Assembly (NCBI GenBank): GCA_963736175.1
Contig: CAVTNU010000002.1
Coordinates: 496,001 to 560,000, forward strand
From: Rhodoblastus sp963736175
Lineage (GTDB): Bacteria; Pseudomonadota; Alphaproteobacteria; Rhizobiales; Beijerinckiaceae
Reading direction: 5' to 3'
Length of the DNA stretch: 64,000 bases
A program made the position numbers and the translations under genes. This document shows positions 44,350-53,289 of this stretch, piece by piece. Each line of letters starts with the position of its first letter. Within the stretch, counting starts at the first letter, position 1. The notes below the pieces were generated by a model. That model saw only the letters and a list, made by a program, of their open reading frames with translations. It did no database searches and was not told the DNA's origin.

Positions 44350-44955
44350 ATGCTGCTTTTCGTCGGGCTCGGCAATCCGGGCCGCGCATACGCCGGAAAC
44401 CGGCACAATATCGGCTTCATGGCGCTGGAGGCGATCGCGCGCGCCCATAATTTTCCGCCCTTTCGCCCGAAATTCCAGGGGCAGGTCAGCGAAGGCCAGA
44501 TCGGCGGCGAGCGCGTCATTTTGCTGGCGCCGCATACTTATATGAACGAAAGCGGCCGCGCTGTCGGCGAAGCGGCGCGTTTCTACAAGATCGACCTGGA
44601 AAATATTGTCGTTTTCCACGACGAAATCGATCTCGCGCCCGGCAAAATGCGGATCAAGCGGGGCGGCGGCAACGCCGGCCATAACGGCCTGCGCTCGATT
44701 TCCGCGCATATGGGCAATGATTATAGGCGGGTGCGAATGGGCGTTGGCCATCCGGGCGACAAGGGCGCCGTGCACGCTTATGTGCTGAACGACTTTGGCA
44801 AGGGCGAGAAGCCTTGGGTTGACGCGTTATGCGAGACGCTGGCGCGCAACGCCGCGCTGATCGCCAAGGGCGACGACGCCGGAGCGCAGAACAGGGCGCA
44901 TCTGGCGATGGAGGCGGCCGGATTTGGCGAGGTCAAACGCCTCGGCGCGGAGTGA
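44350..44955 (+). CDS. pth: peptidyl-tRNA hydrolase
   Basis: A 201-residue enzyme that frees tRNA from prematurely released peptidyl-tRNA. It has the start MLLFVGLGNPG, the catalytic His19 in NRHNIGF, TYMNESG, DEIDLAPGK with the supporting Asp, and GGNAGHNGL. The rplY-pth order is conserved across bacteria. The C-terminal 15 residues are variable, as expected. Confidence 0.97.
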   Translation: MLLFVGLGNPGRAYAGNRHNIGFMALEAIARAHNFPPFRPKFQGQVSEGQIGGERVILLAPHTYMNESGRAVGEAARFYKIDLENIVVFHDEIDLAPGKMRIKRGGGNAGHNGLRSISAHMGNDYRRVRMGVGHPGDKGAVHAYVLNDFGKGEKPWVDALCETLARNAALIAKGDDAGAQNRAHLAMEAAGFGEVKRLGAE

Positions 44956-45199
44956 CGGCGAGTCGCTCCTTGCTCCGTCCGCACGATTTTGTCCTGACGG
45001 GCGCCCGCGGCGCGACTGTCGCAAAAATGCTCTATTCTGCCGCCGACCCGCGATCTTATTGACGGGCGCAAAATTTCCGAACGGCCGACATGAGCGCAAT
45101 CGCGCTTTACGCCGACTACGGCGAAAGCGTGCCGGGTTCGGTATTGCGTCGATATTGATTGGCGAAATCGCATATTGAAATTCTGGAAGGAAACATCCC

Positions 45200-47074
45200 G
45201 TGCCGGAACAAGACGCCCAGACAGGAATCAGGACGAGCGCGGCCGCGGCCGGCCTTGGCGCGTTGGGCGTCGTGTTCGGCGACATCGGCACGAGCCCGCT
45301 CTACACGCTGAAAACCGTTCTCGACCTTTCCGGCGGCGCGGCGGCGCCCGATGTTGTCTATGGTCTTTTGTCGTTGATCTTATGGACGTTGATCCTCGTC
45401 ACGTCGGTCAAATACGTGATGTTCGCCATGAGCATCGACAATGACGGGGAGGGCGGCATTCTGGCGTTGATGGCGCTGCTCGGCATCAAAAAGGTCCAGC
45501 GTCCGGTGCTGGTCGCTTTCGGCCTGTTCGGCGCGGCGCTGATTTATGGCGACGGCGCGATCACGCCGGCCATATCCGTGCTTTCGGCGCTGGAGGGGCT
45601 CAATATCGTCGAGCCGGCGTTGCAGCCCTATGTCCTGCCGGCCAGCGTCGCCATCCTCATCGCGCTGTTCGCCTTGCAGCCGTTGGGAACGGCGAAAATC
45701 GGCCGGGCGTTCGGCCCGATCATGGCTTTGTGGTTCCTCTCGATCGCCGCGCTCGGCCTGTGGGGCGTGTTCAAGCATCCCGCCATTCTGGCGGCGATCA
45801 ACCCGCTATACGCCGCGCATTACCTCATTTCGCACGGCGCGGTCAGCTTTCTGGTGCTGGGCGGCGTCTTTCTTTGCGTAACCGGCGCGGAGGCGCTTTA
45901 CGCCGACATGGGCCATTTCGGCGCCCGGCCGATCAGGTTGGCCTGGTCGATCGTCGTCTTTCCGAGCTTGCTTTTGAATTATGCCGGCCAATGCGCAATT
46001 CTGCTGGCCGGCGGTTCGGCGAAGGGCAACATTTTCTTTCAGCTCTGTCCGCCGGCGTTGCTGCTGCCTTTCATCTTTCTGGCGACCATCGCCACCATCA
46101 TCGCCAGTCAGTCGATCATCACCGGCGCTTTTTCGATGACGAGGCAGGCCATTCTGTTGGGCTGGATGCCGCGTCTGCGTATCGTGCAAACCTCCGAGGA
46201 GGGCTACGGCCAGATCTATGTCGGCGCGGTCAACTGGCTGCTGATGATCGTGACGCTCGCCCTGGCGATCGGCTTCCGCAAGTCCGACAACCTTGCCGCC
46301 GCCTACGGCATAGCGGTTTCGGCGACCATGCTGATGACGACCTTCCTGCTCTTCATCGCGATGCGCGAGGTCTGGGGCTGGAGCCTGTGGGCGAGCGCGG
46401 CGGCCGCCGGCCTTTTCGCCTGTATCGACTTCGCCTTTTTCAGCGCCAACATGGCCAAGCTGATGGATGGCGGTTATGTGCCGCTGCTGTTGGCGTCTGG
46501 CGTATACGCGTGCATGCTCATCTGGCATCGCGGCTCGCGGGCCGTCGCTCAGGAATTGCACGAAAGGGTAATGCCGGCCAACGAATTCATGGCGATGCTC
46601 GCCGCGCAAAATATTTCGCGCGTGCCCGGCGGCGCGGTGTTTTTGACGCGCACCAAGGATGGCGCGCCGCCGGTGATGGTCTGGCACGTCAAGCATAACC
46701 GCGCGCTGCATAAAATCCCGCTGGTTCTGACCGTCGAGACCAAATCGGTTCCTTATGTCTCCGCCAACGCGCGTCTGAAAGTCGAGCAGATCGCGCCGGG
46801 CCTTTGGCGAGGGGTGGCTGCCTATGGCTTCATGGAGCGGCCGGATGTTCCGGCGCTGACGCTAAAAGCCAAGGAGCTTGGGGTCGACTTGCCGCTCGAG
46901 GACATAACCTATTACGTCGGACACGAGACCGTCGTGCCGAAGGAGCAGGGCGGTCACGCCGGATGGGAGACAGCGATTTTCGCCGCCATGCAGCGCAACG
47001 CCGTGCACGTCAACGACTTCATGCGCCTGCCGGGCGACGACGTGGTCGAGATCGGCCGCCAAGTCGCCATTTGA
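45200..47074 (+). CDS. kup: Kup-family low-affinity potassium transporter
   Basis: A 624-residue potassium-proton symporter. GTG 45200 follows AGGAAA at the right distance. The signature VVFGDIGTSPLYT is at residues 24-36, followed by about twelve membrane helices to residue 430 and a soluble C-terminal domain of about 170 residues. The gene is preceded by 244 bases of non-coding DNA and appears monocistronic. Its last 18 bases, including the stop, are tandemly repeated right after the gene. Confidence 0.96.
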   Translation: MPEQDAQTGIRTSAAAAGLGALGVVFGDIGTSPLYTLKTVLDLSGGAAAPDVVYGLLSLILWTLILVTSVKYVMFAMSIDNDGEGGILALMALLGIKKVQRPVLVAFGLFGAALIYGDGAITPAISVLSALEGLNIVEPALQPYVLPASVAILIALFALQPLGTAKIGRAFGPIMALWFLSIAALGLWGVFKHPAILAAINPLYAAHYLISHGAVSFLVLGGVFLCVTGAEALYADMGHFGARPIRLAWSIVVFPSLLLNYAGQCAILLAGGSAKGNIFFQLCPPALLLPFIFLATIATIIASQSIITGAFSMTRQAILLGWMPRLRIVQTSEEGYGQIYVGAVNWLLMIVTLALAIGFRKSDNLAAAYGIAVSATMLMTTFLLFIAMREVWGWSLWASAAAAGLFACIDFAFFSANMAKLMDGGYVPLLLASGVYACMLIWHRGSRAVAQELHERVMPANEFMAMLAAQNISRVPGGAVFLTRTKDGAPPVMVWHVKHNRALHKIPLVLTVETKSVPYVSANARLKVEQIAPGLWRGVAAYGFMERPDVPALTLKAKELGVDLPLEDITYYVGHETVVPKEQGGHAGWETAIFAAMQRNAVHVNDFMRLPGDDVVEIGRQVAI

Positions 47075-47092
47075 CGCCAAGTCGCTATCTGA
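47057..47092 (+). repeat. 18-bp tandem duplication across the kup stop codon
   Basis: Unit 47057-47074 is repeated at 47075-47092 with two mismatches; both copies end in TGA. The first copy codes for the last residues of Kup, the second is untranslated. Confidence 0.85.
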
Positions 47093-47135
47093 CCACGGGC
47101 GGCCATCCGGCGGGCGGGCGAGAACGCAGTCGATG

Positions 47136-48152
47136 TCAGGGCAGGACCAGGATCTTGCCCATATGGGCGTTGCTCTTCATATGGCGGAACGCCTGCTGCG
47201 CATCGCGCAAGGCGAATTTTGAGTCGATCACCGGCTCTATCCTGTTGGCGTCGATGGCGCGCAGCATCGCCTCGAAGCTTTCGCGATGGCCGCAGGTGAC
47301 CCCCTGCAGACGCACCTGGCGCATGACGGCGAGCGGCAGGTTGATGGCGGCTTTCGCGCCTGACAGGACGCCAACCAGCGCTATCGTTCCTCCCGGTTTG
47401 ATGGATCGAAGGCTCGCTTCGAGCGTTTGCGCGCCGCCGACTTCGACGATCAGGTCGATGCGCCCACCGGCCAGTTCGCGCGCATCGCGCGACCAGTCCG
47501 GATTGGCTACGTAGTCGAGCACCTCGTCGGCGCCGAGCGCTTTCAGTCTGGCCGCGCGCTCCTGACTTGAGGTCGTGGCGAGGACGCGCGCGCCGAGCAT
47601 CTTGGCGAATTGCAGGGCGAACAACGAAACGCCGCCCGATCCTTGCACCATCACCCAATCGCCGGGCTTGGTCCGGCCCAGTTCGACCACCGCCGACCAT
47701 GCGGTCAGCGCCGCGCAGGGCAGGGTCGCCGCCGCCTCGAACGACAGGGCGTCAGGCAAGCGCACCAGCGCGTGTTCGGAGGCGATCATGCGCTCGCGCA
47801 GGACGCCGTCGCCGCCCGGTCCGCCGAGCGCCGAGGCGAGTTTTTGGCCGTCGGGCTCGCCGGCGGTCCAATCGGTGAAAAAATGCATGGCGACCCGGTC
47901 GCCTACCCGCATCCGTTCGCAGCCGGGGCCGACCGCCTCGATCACGCCGGAGGCGTCCGAGCCGGGAATGATCGGCAATGTCTGGCGCGGATTATAGACG
48001 CCTTCGACGAGCAGCAGGTCGCGCCGGTTAAGGCTGGCCGCCTCGATTTTCAGCAAGACCTGCCCCGGCCCCGGCGCTTGCGGCGGGCGTCGCACGGTCT
48101 TGAGGTTTTCGATGCCGAAGCCGCCTTCGAGCGCTATCGCCAGATTGGACAT
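47136..48152 (-). CDS. zinc-type alcohol dehydrogenase-like / quinone oxidoreductase-like protein (MDR family)
   Basis: A 338-residue medium-chain dehydrogenase/reductase. ATG 48152 has GAGGTGAAC directly upstream. The GroES-like N-terminal domain contains SLNRRDLLLVEG and GSDASGVIEAVG; the Rossmann domain carries VQGSGGVSLFALQFA for NAD(P)H. Catalytic zinc ligands of true alcohol dehydrogenases are not evident, which favours the quinone-oxidoreductase/enoyl-reductase side of the family. Divergent from the MFS gene with 126 bases between them. Substrate unknown. Confidence 0.88.
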   Translation of the reverse strand: MSNLAIALEGGFGIENLKTVRRPPQAPGPGQVLLKIEAASLNRRDLLLVEGVYNPRQTLPIIPGSDASGVIEAVGPGCERMRVGDRVAMHFFTDWTAGEPDGQKLASALGGPGGDGVLRERMIASEHALVRLPDALSFEAAATLPCAALTAWSAVVELGRTKPGDWVMVQGSGGVSLFALQFAKMLGARVLATTSSQERAARLKALGADEVLDYVANPDWSRDARELAGGRIDLIVEVGGAQTLEASLRSIKPGGTIALVGVLSGAKAAINLPLAVMRQVRLQGVTCGHRESFEAMLRAIDANRIEPVIDSKFALRDAQQAFRHMKSNAHMGKILVLP

Positions 48153-48278
48153 GTTCACCTCGATCACCCTTGCCGGCGCCGGACCGGATCGCGTCTCGTC
48201 GCTTTTTTGCGACGGATCGCCATTGCGACGACACGGCTGGCGAATTACCAAGGACGCGCGCGGGCGCAGACCCGCAAG

Positions 48279-49520
48279 ATGAAAGCAAGCGCTCCCTTGA
48301 CGCAAGTCCCGCAAAAGAAAGTTCCCTTCCGCGCCATCGGCTTTTTGTCGGTCGCCGCCTTCGCCAGCGCGGCGACCACGCGCGTTACCGATTTGCTGCT
48401 GCCCGCCATCGCCGGCGATTTCGCCACGAGCGCTGGCGCCGCGTCGATCGTGGTGACCGCCTACGCGCTGGCCTATGGCGTGTGCCAGCTGGCGTTCGGG
48501 CCGCTTGGCGACCGCTACGGCAAATACCGCATGGTGCTGATCGCCGCCTGCCTCAATATCCTCACGGCCGCCGCTTGCGGCTTCGCCGCGTCGTTGCCGA
48601 TGCTGACGCTGGCGCGGCTGGCTTCCGGCGTCACCGCGGCGGCGCTGATTCCGCTGTCGATGGCCTGGATCGGCGACGTCGTCGATTACCACCACCGGCA
48701 AAGCGTGTTGGCGCGCTATCTGTCCGGTCAGATCCTGGGCTTGATCGCCGGCCAGGCGACGGGCGGCGCGATCGGCCAGCATTGGGGCTGGCGCGCCGTA
48801 TTCTTTGTCGTCGCCGCGATCTACGCTCTGGCGGCGGCGGGATTGAGCTACGAGTTTTCGACCAATCCGGCGACCCGTACTTCGCCCGCCCGCGAGAAGG
48901 CGAGCGCGCGGGCTTTGTTCGCCGATCTGTCGGCGTTGCTGCGCGCGCCTTTCGTCCGCGCCGTGCTGCTCGCGGTTTTCGTCGACGGCTTTTGCATCAT
49001 GGGCGCCTTCGCTTACGCCGGCGTCGCCCTGCGCCAGCATTTCGCGGCGAGTTTCGGCGTCATCGGCTGGACTTTGGCTTTGTTCGGCCTGGGCGGTCTT
49101 GGCTATGTTTTGTTCGCTGGGCGGCTCGTCGCGGCTTTTGGCGAAGCGCGCCTATTTCGCCTCGGCGGATTGAGCGCCGCGCTCGCTTTCGTCGCCTTCG
49201 CCTTCGCGCCCTCGGCGACCTGGGCCGCCGCTCCGGTGGCGCTGGCCGGCTTCGGCTTTTACATGCTGCACAACACGCTTCAGGCCAACGCCACGCAAAT
49301 GGCGCCTGAGCGGCGCGGCGGCGCGGTCTCGTTATTCGCCGCCTGTTTCTTCACGGCGCAATCGCTTGGCGTGGCGGCCGCCGCTCCGGTGGTCGACCGC
49401 TATGGCGCAAGCCCCGTCTTTGCCTTCTCAGCCTTGTGCATCGCCGCGCTGGCGCTGGTTTTCGGCGCTCGGCTGGCGCGCAAACATGCGGCGGCGATCG
49501 CCGCCGCTGAGCGGCTTTAG
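48279..49520 (+). CDS. MFS transporter
   Basis: A 413-residue twelve-helix major facilitator. The intracellular loop motif GPLGDRYGKYR (about residues 73-83) is the MFS motif A. The ATG at 48279 fits the first helix (RAIGFLSVAAFASAATT). Drug or metabolite export is likely but the substrate is not known. Its stop TAG uses the TA target and first G of the IS630 element, so the insertion did not change the protein. Confidence 0.92.
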   Translation: MKASAPLTQVPQKKVPFRAIGFLSVAAFASAATTRVTDLLLPAIAGDFATSAGAASIVVTAYALAYGVCQLAFGPLGDRYGKYRMVLIAACLNILTAAACGFAASLPMLTLARLASGVTAAALIPLSMAWIGDVVDYHHRQSVLARYLSGQILGLIAGQATGGAIGQHWGWRAVFFVVAAIYALAAAGLSYEFSTNPATRTSPAREKASARALFADLSALLRAPFVRAVLLAVFVDGFCIMGAFAYAGVALRQHFAASFGVIGWTLALFGLGGLGYVLFAGRLVAAFGEARLFRLGGLSAALAFVAFAFAPSATWAAAPVALAGFGFYMLHNTLQANATQMAPERRGGAVSLFAACFFTAQSLGVAAAAPVVDRYGASPVFAFSALCIAALALVFGARLARKHAAAIAAAERL

Positions 49521-49532
49521 AGCATTTCCCGG

Positions 49533-50139
49533 CTAACCTGAACCATAGCCATCATGTCTGAAATAGTTTGAGCATTCCGGCGGGCTGAACTCGTCGAGGA
49601 TGACGCCGATGCGGTCCCACAGTTGATCGACGGTTCTTTCTTTGGCCATGCGCAGCAGGGCCTTGAGCTTGGCGAACATCATCTCGATGGGATTGAGATC
49701 GGGCGAATAGGGCGGCAGATACAGCAATCCTGCGCCGGTTTTTTCGATGATCGCTCGCACGCCGGCAACCTTGTGGGCCGGCAAGTTGTCCATGATGACG
49801 ACGTCGCCTTGGAGCAGGGTTGGCGCGAGGTGCTGCTCCAGCCACGCCTGGAAGATCTCGCCGTTCATCGGCCGATCGACGACCAGGGGCGCGATGATCG
49901 CGTTATTGCGCAGTCCGGCGACGAACGTCGTTGTTTTCCAATGGCCATGCGGCGCGTAATCGACCAGGCGCTTGCCCTTTTGGCAGCGCCCGCGCGTTCG
50001 CGTCATCTGCGTGTTTGTGCCGGTTTCATCAATGAAAACAAGTCGGCCTGGATCAAGCGTCGGCTGCGCCCTTTTCCATTCTTCGCGCGCCTTCGCCACG
50101 TCTTCGCGATGCTGCTCGCTGGCGTGCAGCGTTTTTTTT
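49533..50139 (-). CDS. IS630 transposase, catalytic DDE part (OrfB)
   Basis: The catalytic half, read in the +1 frame after the A8 run. The DDE triad is visible: D in VFIDETGTN, D in VIMDNLPAHK, and E in PDLNPIEMMFAK, with about 34 residues between the last two, as in IS630. The open frame extends upstream to 50207, but that part overlaps OrfA and is not conserved. It is probably expressed only as an OrfA-OrfB fusion by ribosomal or transcriptional slippage. Confidence 0.88.
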
Positions 50140-50478
50140 ATAGCTGAGTTTGTGGCGTTGAAAGAACCGCGCAATCGAGCTGTCCGTGGTTTTGAACTGA
50201 AGCTCATCCAGAAGACGGGCCTCGATCTTGGCCAGCGTCAAGTCGCTCTCGCGCGCAACCAGAGCCAAAAGCCAATCCGCATGCGCGTCCAGCGGCGATG
50301 GTCTCGCTTTCTTGCCAGGTTTTTCTGCAAAGCTGCCCGTCTCTTGAAAGCGCCTGAACCATTTTATCGCCGACGATTTAGAGACCAACAATTGCCGCCC
50401 CGCAGCTCGCCGCGACACGCCGCCTTCGACCAACGCAATCACACGCTTACGCAGATCGAAGGAATGGCCTCGCGACAT
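50053..50478 (-). CDS. IS630 transposase, N-terminal part (OrfA)
   Basis: A 141-residue frame with a helix-turn-helix DNA-binding region (MSRGHSFDLRKRVIALVE start; GGVSRRAAGRQL as HTH core) and a second HTH (about residues 75-110). It binds the terminal repeats. At a run of eight A (complement of 50132-50139) the frame passes into OrfB; without slippage, OrfA ends in an Arg-rich tail at 50053. Confidence 0.9.
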   Translation of the reverse strand: MSRGHSFDLRKRVIALVEGGVSRRAAGRQLLVSKSSAIKWFRRFQETGSFAEKPGKKARPSPLDAHADWLLALVARESDLTLAKIEARLLDELQFKTTDSSIARFFQRHKLSYKKNAARQRAASRRRGEGARRMEKGAADA

Positions 50479-50579
50479 CTTGCGCCCCCAAATCAGAGAG
50501 AAGCGCAGAATTGCTCATTCTTGAGCTTAAGGGAATCCCGCCGCAGCAAAAATGCGAGTCAAATCAACCGGGGAATGCT

Positions 50580-51290
50580 CTAGACCTCCAGCCATTCCTT
50601 GCGGATCGCCGTATTGGCGGCAAGATCGGCCGGCGCGCCTTCGAAGACGATGGCGCCGTGGCCCATCACATAAAGCCGCTGGCTGATCTTCAGCGCGATG
50701 GTCAGCTTTTGCTCGACCAGGAGGATCGAAACGCCGCGCCGCGCGATTTCGCAGAGCAGGTTTCCGACATGTTCGACCATCATCGGCGACAAGCCCTCGG
50801 TCGGCTCGTCGATCATGATGAGATCGGGGTCGCCCATCAAGGTGCGGCACATCGTCAACATCTGCTGTTCGCCGCCCGACAGCACGCCGGCTGGCGTTTC
50901 CGCCCGCTCCTCCAGCCGCGGGAACATGGCGTAGACAGCCTCTAGACTCCATCGTCCCTGTTTTTGGCCGGGCTTTTGCCCGAGCAGAAGATTGTTCTTC
51001 ACGCTGAGGCCGGGAAAGATGTCGCGGGTTTCAGGCACGTAGCCGAGGCCAAGCCGGGCGATGTCGTGCGGTTTCATGCCGGCGATTTCGGCGCCGCGGA
51101 AACGGATCGAGCCTTGCGGCGGCACCGCGCCCATGATGGTCTTGATCGTCGTCGAACGTCCGACGCCGTTGCGGCCGAGCAGGCTGACGATCTCGCCTTC
51201 GCCGATCCGGAGATTGACGCCGTACAGAATATGGCTCTTGCCGTAATAGGCGTGCAGATCCGCGACTTCAAGCAAGGGTTGTTTGGTCAT
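50580..51290 (-). CDS. Liv-type ABC transporter ATP-binding protein (LivF-like), Walker A Lys-to-Arg
   Basis: A 236-residue ATPase, second nucleotide-binding subunit of a branched-chain-amino-acid-type importer. The signature LSGGEQQML, Walker B LIMIDEPTEGL and a C-terminal LVEQ switch region are standard. The Walker A motif reads GRNGVGRSTT, with Arg in place of the invariant Lys. ATG 51290 overlaps the stop of the LivG-like gene by four bases. The stop codon TAG borrows its last base from the IS630 element. It is last in the five-gene transporter operon. Confidence 0.93.
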   Translation of the reverse strand: MTKQPLLEVADLHAYYGKSHILYGVNLRIGEGEIVSLLGRNGVGRSTTIKTIMGAVPPQGSIRFRGAEIAGMKPHDIARLGLGYVPETRDIFPGLSVKNNLLLGQKPGQKQGRWSLEAVYAMFPRLEERAETPAGVLSGGEQQMLTMCRTLMGDPDLIMIDEPTEGLSPMMVEHVGNLLCEIARRGVSILLVEQKLTIALKISQRLYVMGHGAIVFEGAPADLAANTAIRKEWLEV

Positions 51291-52036
51291 GGATCGGCCT
51301 GTCCGAGATAGGCTTCGCGCACGGCGGGATTCTCGCGAATGGCCTGCGGCGTGTCGCTGGCGATGATCTGGCCGTAGACCAGCACGCTGATGCGATCGGC
51401 GAGACCGAAAACCACGCTCATGTCGTGCTCGACCATCAGCAAGGTCTTGCCTTCGGAAATGTTTCGGATCAACTCCATCGCCGCCAGCGTCTCGCTGTGG
51501 CTCATGCCCGCCATCGGCTCGTCGAGCAGAATGACGTCGGCGCCGCCGCCGATCGTCACGCCGATTTCCAGCGCGCGCTGTTCGGCGTAGGTCAGGACGC
51601 CGGCCGGCTTGTCGCTCCGCGCGGCGAGGCCGATCTGCTCCATCAGCCATTGCGCCCGCTCGTTGACGTCCTTCAGCCGATCGACGCCGGTCCAGAACGC
51701 GTAGCGATAACCGAGCGGCCACAGCAGGGCGCAACGCAAATTCTCGAAAACCGACAATTTTGGAAAGATATTGGTGACCTGAAAGCTGCGCGACAACCCG
51801 CGCCGGTTGATTTCGTAAGGCGCTTTGCCGCTGATCTTTTCGCCGTTCAGCAGGATTTCGCCGGCGCTCAATGGCAATCGTCCGCTGATGAGATGAAACA
51901 GCGTCGACTTGCCCGCGCCGTTCGGACCAATGATGGCGTGACGTTCGCCCTCGGACACTTCGAGATCGACGCCGCGGATGATCGGCGTCGCGCCGAAGCT
52001 CTTGTATAGTCCGCGCAGGGAAAGCGCCGCGCTCAT
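51287..52036 (-). CDS. Liv-type ABC transporter ATP-binding protein (LivG-like)
   Basis: A 249-residue ATPase with an intact Walker A (GPNGAGKST), signature LTYAEQRAL (usual LivG variant), Walker B VILLDEPMAGM and switch EHDM. It is longer than LivF, as usual for LivG. Four-base overlaps with the genes on both sides show tight translational coupling. With a full Walker A it may carry the main ATPase activity of the pair. Confidence 0.94.
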   Translation of the reverse strand: MSAALSLRGLYKSFGATPIIRGVDLEVSEGERHAIIGPNGAGKSTLFHLISGRLPLSAGEILLNGEKISGKAPYEINRRGLSRSFQVTNIFPKLSVFENLRCALLWPLGYRYAFWTGVDRLKDVNERAQWLMEQIGLAARSDKPAGVLTYAEQRALEIGVTIGGGADVILLDEPMAGMSHSETLAAMELIRNISEGKTLLMVEHDMSVVFGLADRISVLVYGQIIASDTPQAIRENPAVREAYLGQADP

Positions 52037-53289
52037 GCTCCGCCCTTTCCTGTCAGTTGCCCATTGACCTGGCCCCAAGCGTCCTGGACCTTCGGCCAGC
52101 ACAGACGCAGGAAAAAGCCGCCGCCCAAGGTCAGCGCCGCGGCGACAACCCAGGACGAAACAGCGCGCGATTCCAGCGTAACGCCGAAGAGATGCAGCGC
52201 CGCTACCTCCGTGTCGTTGTCGAGACCGCGATGGGCCAGTTCGATGACAAGGATGGCGCCGACGAAACAGACCGCCAACGGCGCCGCGACAAGCGCGTAA
52301 CTGGGCGCGAGGCGTCGCAACAGGCGGCCGCGCGCGGCGTCGGCGTGCAGCATGAGCCAGCCGGCGACCCCGCCGGGCGAGTACAGCACGATCAGGATGA
52401 ACAGCAGGCCGAAATAAAGCTGCCATGCGCTGGTGGCGTCCGAAAGCGATATCTGCAGGAATGTGATGAGGATCGCGCCGATGATCGGACCAAAAAAGGC
52501 GCCGACGCCGCCGACGAAAGTCATCAGCAGAACAAGCCCGGATTGTTGCGCGCCCATGCTTTGCGCGTTCATGATTTCGAAAATGATCGACGACAGCGAT
52601 CCCGCTATTCCGGCGAAAAATGAGGCGAAACAAAAGGCGATCATGCGCAGCGCGCGCGGGTTGTAGCCGATGAATTCGACCCGTTCGTCATTTTCGCGAA
52701 CGGCGTTGCACATGCGTCCGAATGGGGTGCGGGTGAGCCCATACATCGCCAGCACGCAAACGAAACACCAAAAGGCGACGAGGTAATAGACCTCGATCTG
52801 CGGTCCGAATTTATAGCCGAAGAACGCCGCCATTTTCGTGCGGTTGATCGTGACGCCCTCTTCGCCGCCGAAGAAGCTCCGCAGAATGAACGAGCTCGAG
52901 GCGACCAGTTCGCCGATGCCGAGCGTGATCATCGAGAAGGCGATGCCGGGCTTTTTCGTCGACACCGCGCCGAACAGAACGCCGAAAAACAGGCCGCCCA
53001 ACCCGCCGATCAGCGGCACGAACGGTATGCTTATCCCCGATTTCTGGGCGATCAGGATTTTCATCGCGTGGATGGCGACAAAGCCGCCGAGGCCAAAATA
53101 GACGCCGTGGCCGAACGACAGCAGACCGGTTTGCCCCAGCAGCATATTGTAGGACAAGGCGAAGATGATCATCGCGCCCATGACGCTCATCATCGTCAGC
53201 GCAGTCGGCGAGGCGAACGCCAGCGGCGCGAGAAGAAAAAGCAGGGCGAGCGCGGCCCAGGGGGCGAAGGAGCGCAGAAATTCCTTCAT
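52033..53289 (-). CDS. Liv-type ABC transporter permease (LivM-like)
   Basis: A 418-residue permease with about ten membrane helices and the LivM motif block GQTGLLSFGHGVYFGLGGF (residues about 51-69). It is longer than typical LivM (about 330-360) because of an added C-terminal segment of about 90 residues with two more helices (AVCFVGAILVIELA and SSWVVAAALTLGGGF). The start at 53289 overlaps the LivH-like stop by four bases. Confidence 0.93.
   Translation of the reverse strand: MKEFLRSFAPWAALALLFLLAPLAFASPTALTMMSVMGAMIIFALSYNMLLGQTGLLSFGHGVYFGLGGFVAIHAMKILIAQKSGISIPFVPLIGGLGGLFFGVLFGAVSTKKPGIAFSMITLGIGELVASSSFILRSFFGGEEGVTINRTKMAAFFGYKFGPQIEVYYLVAFWCFVCVLAMYGLTRTPFGRMCNAVRENDERVEFIGYNPRALRMIAFCFASFFAGIAGSLSSIIFEIMNAQSMGAQQSGLVLLMTFVGGVGAFFGPIIGAILITFLQISLSDATSAWQLYFGLLFILIVLYSPGGVAGWLMLHADAARGRLLRRLAPSYALVAAPLAVCFVGAILVIELAHRGLDNDTEVAALHLFGVTLESRAVSSWVVAAALTLGGGFFLRLCWPKVQDAWGQVNGQLTGKGGA

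Larger units (their letters stand above)
49520..50580 (-). mobile_element. IS630-family insertion sequence, apparently complete, 1061 bp
   Basis: The element is bounded by TA on both sides (49518-49519 and 50581-50582), the target duplication typical of IS630/Tc1. Terminal inverted repeats start GAGCATT at both ends and match at about 17 of 22 positions. Inside are two overlapping reading frames for a DDE transposase, both on the minus strand. Both ends and the catalytic residues look intact, so it may be recently acquired and active. It lies exactly between convergent MFS and livF-like genes. Confidence 0.92.

Noticed and set aside
45090..45161. Small open frame of about 22 codons before kup
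   Set aside because: No ribosome-binding site, no recognisable sequence, and short enough to occur by chance.
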